Source: CAXMQS01 sp964195995 (GTDB taxonomy: Bacteria > Actinomycetota > Acidimicrobiia > Spongiisociales > JAOTWH01). From it: DNA of 48,306 bases. The notes under the pieces are model-generated. The model had not been told where the DNA came from, ran no database searches, and saw nothing but the letters and a program-made list of their open reading frames with translations. Location: assembly GCA_964195995.1 (NCBI GenBank), contig CAXMQS010000048.1, positions 1 to 48,306 of the forward strand, written 5' to 3'. Below are positions 17,424 through 25,837 of this stretch, in pieces. Both the position numbers and the translations under genes were made by a program. Each line of letters starts with the position of its first letter. The stretch's first letter is position 1.

Positions 17424-17448
17424 GCTGTTGGCCTCCGCTGGGTTGGAA

Positions 17449-18750
17449 TCACATCGTGGTCGCGGATGCCTCGGCGATGGCTTCGGTGAGAATGGCGAGG
17501 CCCTCGTCAGCTTCAGACTCGGTGAGGGTCAGCGGCGGTGCGATGCGAAGTGCGTTGCCGTGGAGGCCGCCCTTTCCGATGAGAAGTCCACGCTCACGGG
17601 CAGCTTCGAGAATCGAGGACGCCGCCGCGGCGTTGGGTTCGATGCCGCCAGGCTGCACCAACTCGACGCCGACCATCAGGCCCTTGCCGCGGACCTCGCC
17701 GACGATGGCGTGCTCTTCTGCTAGATGGTCAAGGCCGGTGCGCAGTCGGTTGCCCACCTTGTAGGCGTTCGTCTGAACGTCGTGTCGCTCCACGTAGTCG
17801 AGGGTGGCTAGAGCGGCCGCTGTCGACAACGGATTACCACCAAAGGTCGAAATGGAGTTCGCCGCGATGCTGTCGATGACGTCAGCTCGGCCGATGACCC
17901 CGCCCATCGTCATTCCGTTGGCGATGCCCTTGGCGAAGGTGATCAGATCCGGCGTGAGGTCGTGGGCCTGGTACCCCCAGAAGTTCTCGCCGGTTCTGCC
18001 CCATCCTGTCTGCACTTCGTCTGAGATGTACAAGATGCCCGTCTCGTCGAGCACCTCTTTGAGGGCCCCGAAAAAACCGTCCGGCGGGGTCACGAAGCCG
18101 CCAACACCCTGGATTGGCTCGGCGATCAACGCTGCTACTTGCCCAGAAGTTGCAACATCGAGCATGTCCCTGAGGTCGGCGACGCAAGCAGCGATGAACT
18201 CATCGTCGGGTAGGTGCCCAAACGGACTGCGCAGCTTGTAGCCCCCGTGGATGTAGGTGACATTGAGCGGCGACATCGACGTCGGTGACCAGGATCGGTT
18301 GCCGGTAAGCGACACCGCAGCGAAAGAACGGCCGTGGTAGCTGTTGCGCATGGCGAGGACCTGGTTCGAGCCGCGGTTGGTCGTCGCCATCATCATCGCG
18401 GCGTCGTTGGCCTCGGTGCCCGAGTTGGCGAAGAACACCTTGGCATCCGGAATGCCGGACAACTCAGCCAGCTTCTCGGCCAATTCGATCTGTGACTCGA
18501 TGAGGTAGAGCGTCGAGCTGTGCAGGATCTTGGCGGCCTGCTCCTGGATCGCCTCGGTGACCTCGGGAAGGTTGTAGCCGAGCATGTTGGTGAGGATCCC
18601 TGCGAAGAAGTCGAGGTACTCCTTGCCCTCGGCATCCCACACCCGGCGCCCATCGCCCCTCACCAGGGCGATCGGCTCTTCGTAATAGAGCGCCATCCAG
18701 GCCGGCAGCACGGCCTTGTGGCGGGCTAGAAGTTCTTCGTGCATTCCCAT
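17449..18750 (-). CDS. Class III PLP aminotransferase, AGXT2-like (probable beta-alanine/3-aminoisobutyrate aminotransferase)
   Basis: Transfers the amino group of an omega-amino acid to pyruvate, glyoxylate or 2-oxoglutarate. The 433 residues carry FFANSGTEAND (about 106-116), SYHGRSFAA, the PLP-pyridine aspartate in YISDEVQTGWGR (Asp244) and the Schiff-base lysine in TFAKGIANGM (Lys274). The N-terminal WDAEGKEYLDFFAGILTNM resembles the AGXT2 branch rather than ornithine or GABA enzymes. With hydA, mmsA and a beta-ureidopropionase in the same region, the natural substrate is probably beta-alanine or 3-aminoisobutyrate, giving the semialdehyde that MmsA oxidises. The start ATG has a GGAGGT site 5 bases upstream. 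Confidence 0.9.
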   Translation of the reverse strand: MGMHEELLARHKAVLPAWMALYYEEPIALVRGDGRRVWDAEGKEYLDFFAGILTNMLGYNLPEVTEAIQEQAAKILHSSTLYLIESQIELAEKLAELSGIPDAKVFFANSGTEANDAAMMMATTNRGSNQVLAMRNSYHGRSFAAVSLTGNRSWSPTSMSPLNVTYIHGGYKLRSPFGHLPDDEFIAACVADLRDMLDVATSGQVAALIAEPIQGVGGFVTPPDGFFGALKEVLDETGILYISDEVQTGWGRTGENFWGYQAHDLTPDLITFAKGIANGMTMGGVIGRADVIDSIAANSISTFGGNPLSTAAALATLDYVERHDVQTNAYKVGNRLRTGLDHLAEEHAIVGEVRGKGLMVGVELVQPGGIEPNAAAASSILEAARERGLLIGKGGLHGNALRIAPPLTLTESEADEGLAILTEAIAEASATTM

Positions 18751-18758
18751 GTGACCTC

Positions 18759-18776
18759 CGGACAGCTCGATGTCCG
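18759..18776 (-). promoter_or_regulatory. Short inverted repeat abutting the aminotransferase ribosome site
   Basis: CGGACA and its complement, with a 6-base loop, lie directly before and partly over the GGAGG ribosome site of the aminotransferase. Folding in the mRNA could limit ribosome access, or the repeat could be an operator. The stem is only 6 bp. Confidence 0.25.
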
Positions 18777-18835
18777 AAAGCTAGTGCCAATCACAGCCAT
18801 TCATGATGGCCATTTCACCCAATGAGCCTGTCCGC

Positions 18836-20011
18836 TTAGGGCAGGACCTTGACCGTGCCGGTTTGTCCGACGTGAATCTGACAGAAGTAGGCGAACGTCT
18901 TTCCGGCATCGCTGGCCGTGAAGGTGTACGAGAAGGTCGAGCCAGCCATTTGGATTCCTGAGTTGAACTTCTCACCGCCCGGCCCATTCGGCCAAGAACC
19001 CGTGCCGGACGTCACGGTGTGGGCGCTGCTGCCCCAATTCCACGTGACGGACTGACCGGCGTTGATGGTGATGTTCTTCGGCGAGAAGAAGTTGCTCCCG
19101 CTCAGGGTGACATTGTCAACCGTGCATGGAGCCGGACAGTTGGCGGTCGGCAGGGTCGTTGTCGTCGTGGTAGTCGTCGAGGTGGAGGTAGTTGGGGGAA
19201 CGCCTCCAACGAGGCCGAACTTTCCAGACACCGGGTGCCAGAGTTCCCGGCCGAACAGGAACGTTGAGTCGGCGTTGCCCGCATCGTTGGTGTTGCGGAA
19301 GAAAGACATCACCGCGTCCGGTCGGTACAGCCCCGGAGTGTCCGTACCGTCTGCGGTCCAGTCTCCCGAGAAGACCCGATCGCCGGGATCACCCCAGAAG
19401 AACGAGTTGGTGGCGTTGCCGGTCGTAAGCGTGTCCCGGTAGTACACGAAGCCGGTCGTCGGTCGGAACAGGCCGACCTCCGTTATCCCGTCGCCGTCAA
19501 AGTCCCCCGAATACGGAAGGTCGCCTGGGTCGCCGAACAGGAAGCTGATCTGAGCGGCTCCCATAGGCGCCCCTGTGCACGAAACCGTGAACAGGTAGAA
19601 CTTCTGCTCACTCGGTCGGTAGAGGCCAAGGTCGTCATCGCCGTCGTTGTCGAAGTCACCGCTGATGGGGATGTCGCTGGGATCACCGGCGAAGCATGAG
19701 AAGTCTGCGTTGCCCTGGGTGTTGCTATTGCGGCCGTACCAGAAACCGTCGGACTGTCGGTAGAGGCCCGGCGTTGTGATCCCGTTGCCGCTCCAGTCGC
19801 CGGCTACCGGCAGATCGCCCGGGTTGCCGAAGAAGAAGGTGGTTACAAGATCATCCTCACTGGTGAGGTGCCACTCCCCGGTGTCGACATCCACCAGGCC
19901 GATGGTGTCGCGCCCGATCGGGCCGACGGCGGCCGTCGGTCCGATCGCGATCGCTAGAGCGGCAAGAACTATGAACGCCGCGACGCTCCCGATCTTCAAC
20001 CAGCCCTTCAT
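18836..20011 (-). CDS. Secreted FG-GAP-like repeat protein with C-terminal cupredoxin domain
   Basis: A 391-residue exported protein. A signal peptide spans about 1-28. Residues 55-270 hold about five repeats of the type GDPGDLPxSGDFDGDG...LYRP, resembling FG-GAP/VCBS beta-propeller blades. A Thr/Ser linker covers about 273-290 and a blue-copper domain 295-391. Copper ligands are His331 (SSAHTV), Cys377 and His380 (FCQIH). The usual axial methionine position holds Gln383 (HVGQTGTV), as in stellacyanins. The start ATG has a modest ribosome site. Repeat proteins of this style are common in Acidimicrobiia. A role in extracellular electron transfer or copper handling is inference. Confidence 0.82.
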   Translation of the reverse strand: MKGWLKIGSVAAFIVLAALAIAIGPTAAVGPIGRDTIGLVDVDTGEWHLTSEDDLVTTFFFGNPGDLPVAGDWSGNGITTPGLYRQSDGFWYGRNSNTQGNADFSCFAGDPSDIPISGDFDNDGDDDLGLYRPSEQKFYLFTVSCTGAPMGAAQISFLFGDPGDLPYSGDFDGDGITEVGLFRPTTGFVYYRDTLTTGNATNSFFWGDPGDRVFSGDWTADGTDTPGLYRPDAVMSFFRNTNDAGNADSTFLFGRELWHPVSGKFGLVGGVPPTTSTSTTTTTTTTLPTANCPAPCTVDNVTLSGSNFFSPKNITINAGQSVTWNWGSSAHTVTSGTGSWPNGPGGEKFNSGIQMAGSTFSYTFTASDAGKTFAYFCQIHVGQTGTVKVLP

Positions 20012-20149
20012 TCGCCTGCCCCAGACTCCCTTAGAGGTTGCCGACCACTCTACGCAGCCGTCAGATTACCGCATAGAGGAGAAGGGCCTAGGGGCTAGGC
20101 GGCTGTTACCGAAAGCGCCACCCGGTGTCCGCCGCGTCGTCACTTGTTG

Positions 20150-20590
20150 CTAGTTACGGCCCGATTCATATACCTCGATGAAATCATCGACGGACATCGA
20201 GGCGATCGTCTCGCCTATGAGCTCAACGGGCAGGTTCTCCAGTTTGGTGAACCGCACGCAGGACTTGCCCATATCCAGCTTCTTGCCAGTCGCCTGGTAT
20301 GCGTCGAGGAACGCCTGCCGTCTGGAATCGTCGGAGTAGACGCCACTGAGATAGACGGCCATGTGCCGTTTCTGCGACGCCAATCCGGCGTACATCAGCG
20401 GCTTGCCGTTGTAGGTGTTCGGATAGCGCTCGAGTGGAACCTCGTACGAGATCATTCCCCAGTTCATGGTTTCGACGAAGCCCTCGGGAAGGTTCGCCAA
20501 CATCTCGCCGCGCACCTCGACGATGGCTTGGCGCCTGTCATCGGGCAGGAGTGCGAGATAGTGCGTGACGTTGGTGGCATCCGACTTCAT
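20150..20590 (-). CDS. DUF1801 domain-containing protein
   Basis: A 146-residue soluble protein matching the DUF1801 (YdhG-like) fold: VTHYLALLPDDRRQAIVEVR, EGFVETMNWGMISYEVP, KPLMYAGLASQKRHMAVYL and a C-terminal GKSCVRFTKLENLP. These small proteins are widespread and have no firm function. ATG start. It is divergent from the cupredoxin lipoprotein gene and separated from the repeat protein by 138 bases that hold only a weak 6-bp hairpin. Confidence 0.85.
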   Translation of the reverse strand: MKSDATNVTHYLALLPDDRRQAIVEVRGEMLANLPEGFVETMNWGMISYEVPLERYPNTYNGKPLMYAGLASQKRHMAVYLSGVYSDDSRRQAFLDAYQATGKKLDMGKSCVRFTKLENLPVELIGETIASMSVDDFIEVYESGRN

Positions 20591-20721
20591 TGCTGGATTT
20601 TATGGGAGAGACGCCTCCCTCGAGCGGCAACCCGAGCTGCGGCTCACGAAAGGCTGTGAGTTCCGCGCTGGCTCGCAATAATGCCGCCCAGCAAAACCTG
20701 TCCGCGCTGAGGGAGGCCGCA

Positions 20722-21141
20722 ATGAAGAGAGGCGCGTGGTATCTGTTCGCCCTCTTCGTCGGGGCGCCCCTCGCCGCTTGTGGCGGAACCGAGACGGGCG
20801 GACTCGCAGAGGTTGACCTCACCGCCCAGATCGTCGACCAGGAAGTCGTCGACGGCGAAACCGCAGCGACGGTCATCGAGGTTGGGGCGACGGAGTTCGC
20901 CTTCGCACCCATGGATCTAGTGCTGGAGCCCGGCAGCACCGTCACCGTGCAACTCCGCAACGACGGGGCCGTCGTACACAACTTCGAGATGCCCGAACTT
21001 GGGGTCTTCGTCGAGGCGGTGCCAGGGGTCACCCAAGAAGTGACTTTTGCCGTGCCAACAGACCCGGGAGAAGTGTCGTTCTGGTGTAACGTCGCCGGCC
21101 ACCGCGAATTTGGCATGGAAGGCACGGTCATCATCTCCTGA
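20722..21141 (+). CDS. Cupredoxin-domain lipoprotein
   Basis: A 139-residue envelope-anchored blue-copper protein. The signal peptide ends in the lipobox APLAAC (Cys20 lipidated). The cupredoxin fold follows with a complete type 1 copper site: His86 (VVHNFE), Cys122 (SFWCNVAGH), His127 and Met132 (EFGMEG). I chose the ATG at 20722, which has a GGGAGG site 5 bases upstream; the frame is open further 5' but without a signal-peptide start. It probably acts in periplasmic electron transfer or copper binding. It is transcribed towards the serpin gene 180 bases downstream. Confidence 0.87.
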   Translation: MKRGAWYLFALFVGAPLAACGGTETGGLAEVDLTAQIVDQEVVDGETAATVIEVGATEFAFAPMDLVLEPGSTVTVQLRNDGAVVHNFEMPELGVFVEAVPGVTQEVTFAVPTDPGEVSFWCNVAGHREFGMEGTVIIS

Positions 21142-21321
21142 GGGCGGGGCACGCCTGGTCTGATCGACAGCGGCCGCTCGGCTAATTGGCACGCCGGTTA
21201 GGAGCCTGGCTCGCCGGCCGAGCGAGGGGGCCGCAGCCATTCGACTCTGGCGCCCACGCGAGCCCGGCGGCAACCTGGAACCTCCGACACCACTCGGGCC
21301 GTCCTATCTGCGGAGGAGACA

Positions 21322-22647
21322 TTGAAGAGATTCAGCATCATCGCCATCGCGCTGGCCCTCATTGGATCTTCCTGCGGCGACACTACTAGCCCCACACGAG
21401 CGAGTACATCCATGCCCCCTCGAACCTCGACAAGCCCTTCAGCCGGAGTTGACATCGTCAGGGCCGACCTCCCGAGGGAGACGTCAACCGACGTAGCGGA
21501 TGCCGAGATCGCCTCCTTGGTTGATGGCAACACGGGATTCGCTCTTGACCTCTTCGCCGCAGCCACTGCCGATGGCGGAAACGTTCTCGTCTCTCCGTAC
21601 AGCATCGCCGCGGCGCTCACCATGACCTATGCCGGCGCTCGCGGCGATACCGCGGCCGAGATAGCCTCGACGCTTCACATGGCGCTGGCAGCCGATCGCA
21701 TCCACGCCGCCCGCAACGAGCTCGACTCGCGTATCAACGAGCCTCCGGCGTCGTTGGAGGGCGACGCGCGAGAGCCTTTCGCCATCGCCATTGCCAACTC
21801 GCTGTGGGGGCACTTCGATTACCCCTTCCTCGAGGACTTCCTGGAACTGCTCGCCGCCAACTACGACGCCGGAGTCAACCTCGTCGACTTCGTCGCCGCC
21901 ACTGATGAAGCGCGGCTCGCCATCAACGCCTGGGTCGAGGAGCAGACCAACGACCGCATCAAAGACCTCATCCCCGAGGGCGTCATCACGTCTCTCACCC
22001 GCTTGGTGATCGTCAACGCCATCTGGTTCAAGGCCAACTGGGCGTATCAATTCGATCCGGCGAACACGGCCGACGGTCAGTTCACGCTGCTTGACGATTC
22101 CACTGTCACCGTGCCGTTGATGCACCAGGTAGAGCGTCTCGGGCTCGCCACCGGGGATGGCTACACCGCGGTGCGGCTCCCGTATGCCGGAGATGCCGCC
22201 ATGATCATCGTGCTCCCGGACGCGGGGCAATTCGAAGCGATATCCAGCCGACTGACAGAGGGTGAACTAACCGACATCGGATTCTCGGACCATCGGCTCG
22301 ATCTCACGTTGCCACGCTGGGAATTCGAAGCGGAAGTCGGTCTCAAGCAGATGCTCCAGGACCTCGGCATGGTGGCAGCGTTCACGGCGCCATCACTTTC
22401 GGGGGGAGCCGACTTCACCGGCATCACCGAAGTTCGCGAACTCTTCGTCCATGACGTCTTGCACAAGGCCTTCATCGCCGTCGACGAGCAGGGCACCGAG
22501 GCCGCTGCGGCGACAGCAGTGATCATTGGCCTCGAGTCCGCTCCTCAACCAGCAACCATGACCGTCGATCGCCCTTTCCTCTTCTTGATAGAGCACTCCT
22601 CTTCCGGCGAGATCCTCTTCATCGGGCAGGTGGTCGATCCCAGCTAG
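21322..22647 (+). CDS. Secreted serpin-family protease inhibitor
   Basis: A 441-residue serpin with a bacterial export signal (hydrophobic 4-17, Cys18 in an imperfect lipobox) and a Ser/Thr/Pro-rich linker before the fold. Serpin signatures are NVLVSPYSIAAALTMTYAGA, VNAIWFKANWAYQF, LHKAFIAVDEQGTEAAAATA (the hinge) and DRPFLFLIEH. The small-residue hinge indicates an inhibitory serpin. Counting from the hinge Glu389 as P17, P1 would be Glu405 and P1' Ser406, though the loop is about two residues longer than in alpha-1-antitrypsin. Serpins are sporadic in bacteria. The start is TTG with a strong GGAGGAG site. Confidence 0.93.
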   Translation: MKRFSIIAIALALIGSSCGDTTSPTRASTSMPPRTSTSPSAGVDIVRADLPRETSTDVADAEIASLVDGNTGFALDLFAAATADGGNVLVSPYSIAAALTMTYAGARGDTAAEIASTLHMALAADRIHAARNELDSRINEPPASLEGDAREPFAIAIANSLWGHFDYPFLEDFLELLAANYDAGVNLVDFVAATDEARLAINAWVEEQTNDRIKDLIPEGVITSLTRLVIVNAIWFKANWAYQFDPANTADGQFTLLDDSTVTVPLMHQVERLGLATGDGYTAVRLPYAGDAAMIIVLPDAGQFEAISSRLTEGELTDIGFSDHRLDLTLPRWEFEAEVGLKQMLQDLGMVAAFTAPSLSGGADFTGITEVRELFVHDVLHKAFIAVDEQGTEAAAATAVIIGLESAPQPATMTVDRPFLFLIEHSSSGEILFIGQVVDPS

Positions 22648-22695
22648 CGCCAGTTGTTTGCTTGAATCGAATCGAGATTCCCGACGACCGGCCAA

Positions 22696-23862
22696 CTACA
22701 ACCTGACCGCCGGTGGCGCCCGCATCGGTTGAACAACGCGTACCGACACCTTGCCCTCGTGAACCATCCGATGATGCCGTCTACACAGCAGCACCAGGTT
22801 GTCGAGGCTGGTGTCGCCGCCTTCGGCCCAGTGCACGACATGATGGGCGTCGCACCACCGCTGAGGGCGGTCGCATCCCGGCGCCGTGCATCCGCTGTCG
22901 CGGCGGTTGAGGGCTCGACGGATAGCGGACGGGATAGTTCGCGTGCGGCGACCGACGTCCAGAGTTTCGCCGACTCCATTAGAAAGCATTCGGGTGACGC
23001 TGGCATCACAGGCGAGCCGGCGGGCGGCCTCAACAGAAATCGCGACGTCGTCGACCAGAGCTGTTCCCTCGCCCGAGGAGAGATCGACCATGTCAACCGC
23101 CACCTCGATGTGGGGCTTCTCTCCGCCGCTGACAGGGCCGTCGCCATGATCGAGGTGGTCTCGGCACAGCTCGACGAGGGCGTCTGCCCGGCGCTGGGCG
23201 GATGAACGGGCATCGGTCGGGTCGAGAGCGGCGGGCTCGACCAGCGAACGCAGTGCCGACAAGACGGTTGAGCCGGCCTCAGGATCCAATTCGCCGTCCA
23301 GACGAACCATTCCATCAAAGGTGCGGGAGGCGTACAGGAAACGACGACGGTGTTTCGCCTCCTGGGCGGCGGCGAAGTGCTCGGGGTCGTAGGCATCCTT
23401 CCAGTGCTCCAGAGCTTGTCGCAACAGGTGTGTAGGCAACGACTCTGCTGCCCCCACCAGAGTCGCTTCATCGGCGAGGAAAGCGCCTGGGTGAGCGTCC
23501 CGAGCGCCTGCAAGCATCCTCACCGCCTCCCAGCCGATCCGACCGTCGGCGAATGCTGCTTGACTCAGACGCATTGTCGCGAGGCGCCGGGCCATCTCGA
23601 CACGAGCGAGGGCCTGTCCATGAGAGATCACGGTGCGATCGCGCAACCAGGCGGCCGTAGAGACATAGCCCTCATCCTCGAAGTCCCCACGCCGATCGAT
23701 CTCGGCAAGGCGACGCAGGCGCTCGGCATCAAGAGCTCGAGACTTAGCTTCCAGCTCTAGGAGATCTGCCTTCAACTGCCCCGATGCGGGCGACGACAGG
23801 TCTTCTGATTGAAGCAGATCGATCGCGTCGACGAGCCGTGCGGTGGCGCCAGCGGTTGCCAT
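22696..23862 (-). CDS. DUF222-HNH endonuclease family protein (13E12-like)
   Basis: A 388-residue protein with the actinobacterial DUF222 domain (about 30-270) followed by an HNH nuclease motif at about 315-372: RRDSGCTAPGCDRP, then CDAHHVVHWAEGG, NLVLLCRRHHRMVHE. The paired Cys and His residues of the beta-beta-alpha-metal fold are all present. Such genes occur in many copies per actinobacterial genome, and their biological role is unsettled (mobile-element relic, defence or repair). No flanking repeats or partner genes are visible. ATG start; divergent from the aminotransferase at 23928. Confidence 0.9.
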   Translation of the reverse strand: MATAGATARLVDAIDLLQSEDLSSPASGQLKADLLELEAKSRALDAERLRRLAEIDRRGDFEDEGYVSTAAWLRDRTVISHGQALARVEMARRLATMRLSQAAFADGRIGWEAVRMLAGARDAHPGAFLADEATLVGAAESLPTHLLRQALEHWKDAYDPEHFAAAQEAKHRRRFLYASRTFDGMVRLDGELDPEAGSTVLSALRSLVEPAALDPTDARSSAQRRADALVELCRDHLDHGDGPVSGGEKPHIEVAVDMVDLSSGEGTALVDDVAISVEAARRLACDASVTRMLSNGVGETLDVGRRTRTIPSAIRRALNRRDSGCTAPGCDRPQRWCDAHHVVHWAEGGDTSLDNLVLLCRRHHRMVHEGKVSVRVVQPMRAPPAVRL

Positions 23863-23927
23863 GACCTCACTGTGCCACTCGGGTGTGACACGAAATCATG
23901 CAAAGATGCTGTCCCCAGGAAGGATCG

Positions 23928-24965
23928 ATGGCCAAATACGTCAACCAGCCCAGCCGACAAGAGATAGCTGAGATCGCAGGTATCCCTCCCGAAGATGTGA
24001 TCCGGTTCGACCACAACACGTCCCCCTTCCACCCTGACTGGGCAATGCCGCTGGCAGCGGAACAGGCCCACTGGCTCAACGAGTACCCCGGCGCCGACTA
24101 CCTGCCACTGCGACTCGCTGCGGCGGCATTCGTAGGCCTCGACATCGACCACATCGTGACGGGAGCCGGCATCGACGAGCTGATCCTGATGGCGGCGCAG
24201 GGGATACTGGAGCCTGGCGATCGGGCGGTAGCGGTCACACCTACCTACCCGCTGCAGCGAGTTGCCACGCTCAACCGGCGGGCCGACCTGAACGAGGTCG
24301 AACTCAGCGGCCCCGACTTCGCACCGGACGCCGATGCCCTGCTCGATGCCGCCCGCGACGCCGATCTCTTGTGGCTCACCGTGCCCGCCAATCCCGTTGG
24401 CAATCGCATGCCAGACGACCTCATAAAAGCTGCCACCGCGGCAACCGACGGCGTCGTGGTCATCGATGCCGCCTATGCCGAGATCGCCGGCGACGACTGG
24501 ACACCTTGGGTGCTCGGCAACCACAACGTTGTGGTCCTGCGAACTCTCTCCAAGGCCTTCAACCTGGCGGGTGCTCGCGTCGGCTACGCCATGGGTCACC
24601 CCAGTCTCATCAAGAAGCTTGACGTCGTACGAGCCCCAGGAGGCATCTCGTCGCTGTCGGCGGCCCTGGGGGTCGCCGCGCTCGGCGACAAGCCGGCCAT
24701 GGACCGCACCGTCGCCGCCCTCATCGCCTCGCGCCAACAGTTGGACACCGACCTGGGCGTACTCGGCTGGCGAGTAATGCCCTCTCATACCAACTTCTTG
24801 CTGTGTGAGGTGGGCAACACTGCTTACGACATCGCCGACACGACCCTCAACAAGGGCATGATCATGAGGACCTTCCCTGACGGACCGCTCGTCGACTACA
24901 TCCGCGTCTCGGTTCGGAGCCCCGAGGAGAACGCCAAACTGCTCGGCGTGCTCAGCAACTCCTAG
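23928..24965 (+). CDS. Class I/II PLP aminotransferase, histidinol-phosphate aminotransferase-like
   Basis: A 345-residue fold-type I PLP enzyme resembling HisC. It shows GAGIDELILMAAQ, VTPTYPLQRV, TVPANPVGN, an aspartate in VVIDAAYAEI, the Schiff-base lysine in LRTLSKAFNLAGARVGYA, and the C-terminal arginine in DYIRVSVR. I chose the ATG at 23928 with an AGGAAGGA site. It is outside any histidine operon, so the substrate is uncertain; an aromatic or other amino acid is possible. Its stop codon shares the tetranucleotide CTAG with the stop of the convergent beta-ureidopropionase gene. Confidence 0.87.
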   Translation: MAKYVNQPSRQEIAEIAGIPPEDVIRFDHNTSPFHPDWAMPLAAEQAHWLNEYPGADYLPLRLAAAAFVGLDIDHIVTGAGIDELILMAAQGILEPGDRAVAVTPTYPLQRVATLNRRADLNEVELSGPDFAPDADALLDAARDADLLWLTVPANPVGNRMPDDLIKAATAATDGVVVIDAAYAEIAGDDWTPWVLGNHNVVVLRTLSKAFNLAGARVGYAMGHPSLIKKLDVVRAPGGISSLSAALGVAALGDKPAMDRTVAALIASRQQLDTDLGVLGWRVMPSHTNFLLCEVGNTAYDIADTTLNKGMIMRTFPDGPLVDYIRVSVRSPEENAKLLGVLSNS

Positions 24966-25804
24966 GGAGCAACCAGACTCTCGTAGGCGTCCGGTCGGCG
25001 ATCCCGATAGAACGCCCATTGCGTGCGAACTTCATCGATGAGATCGAGGTCGAGATCACGCACAACGAGCTCCTCCTCGGTATCGGAGGCGGCCTCGCCG
25101 ACGAGTTGACCGCGGGGATCAACGAAGTAGGTCGAACCGTAGAAGTCGTTGTCGCCGAGTGGCTCCTTGCCCACCCGGTTGATGGCCCCTATGTAGTACT
25201 CGTTGGCAACCGCTGAAGCCGGCTGCTCGAGATTCCACAGGTACATCGAAAGGCCGCGGCTCGTGGCCGAAGGGTTGAAGACGATCTTGGCTCCCGCCAG
25301 GCCGAGCGCCCGCCATCCCTCTGGGAAGTGGCGGTCGTAGCAGATGTAGACGCCGATGCGCCCGACCGACGTGTCGAAGATCGGGTATCCCATGTTCCCA
25401 GGACGGAAGTAGTACTTCTCCCAGAAACCCTTCACGTGAGGGATGTGGGTCTTGCGGTACTTCCCGAGGTAGGTGCCGTCGCTCTCGATCACGGACGCCG
25501 TGTTGTAGAAGAAGCCGTCGTCCTCTTTCTCGAACATCGGCACGATGAGCACCATGCCGGTCTCTGCAGCGAGCTTCTGCATGGCCTCCGTGGTTGGGCC
25601 ATCCGGGATGCCCTCGGCGCCATCGAAGTGCTCGTTCTCCTGCACCTGGCAGAAGTAGGGGGCGTCGAAGAGCTCCTGGAAGCACATGATCTTGGCCCCC
25701 TGCTCTGAGGCTTCTCGGGCATAGTCCATGTTCTTCTTGAGCATGGACTCCTTTTCGCCGGTCCACGCCGTCTGCACAAGTGCTGCTCGCACGATGTTCG
25801 CCAC
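24962..25804 (-). CDS. Beta-ureidopropionase (N-carbamoyl-beta-alanine amidohydrolase)
   Basis: Nitrilase-superfamily enzyme of 280 residues predicted to hydrolyse N-carbamoyl-beta-alanine to beta-alanine, CO2 and ammonia. The catalytic triad is Glu44 (CFQELFD), Lys118 (KYRKTHIPH) and Cys155 (YICYDRHFPE). The segments GKYRKTHIP, NPSATS and AINRVG match eukaryotic UPB1 closely. N-carbamoylputrescine amidase is the main alternative, but the pyrimidine-catabolism neighbourhood argues against it. The GTG start has a GGAGGG site. It may be transcribed alone or with the upstream acetyltransferase, 33 bases away. Confidence 0.9.
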   Translation of the reverse strand: MANIVRAALVQTAWTGEKESMLKKNMDYAREASEQGAKIMCFQELFDAPYFCQVQENEHFDGAEGIPDGPTTEAMQKLAAETGMVLIVPMFEKEDDGFFYNTASVIESDGTYLGKYRKTHIPHVKGFWEKYYFRPGNMGYPIFDTSVGRIGVYICYDRHFPEGWRALGLAGAKIVFNPSATSRGLSMYLWNLEQPASAVANEYYIGAINRVGKEPLGDNDFYGSTYFVDPRGQLVGEAASDTEEELVVRDLDLDLIDEVRTQWAFYRDRRPDAYESLVAP

Positions 25805-25837
25805 GGTCCCTCCTAGGAATGCTTGCTGTTTTCGAGG

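Noticed and set aside
19140..19200. Trinucleotide-like GTCGTCGTGGTAGTCG repetition that could be taken for a repeat array
   Set aside because: It encodes the Thr/Ser linker of the secreted cupredoxin protein; there are no spacers, so it is not a CRISPR array. The similar stretch at 29740-29880 encodes the linker of the FG-GAP lipoprotein.
20086..20100. Small inverted repeat GCCTAG-GGG-CTAGGC after the DUF1801 gene
   Set aside because: The stem is only 6 bp with a 3-base loop, too weak to call a terminator.
21142..21321. GC-rich 180-base interval before the serpin gene
   Set aside because: Contains only short imperfect repeats (around GCTCGCCGGCCGAGC) and the serpin ribosome site; no gene or clear structure.
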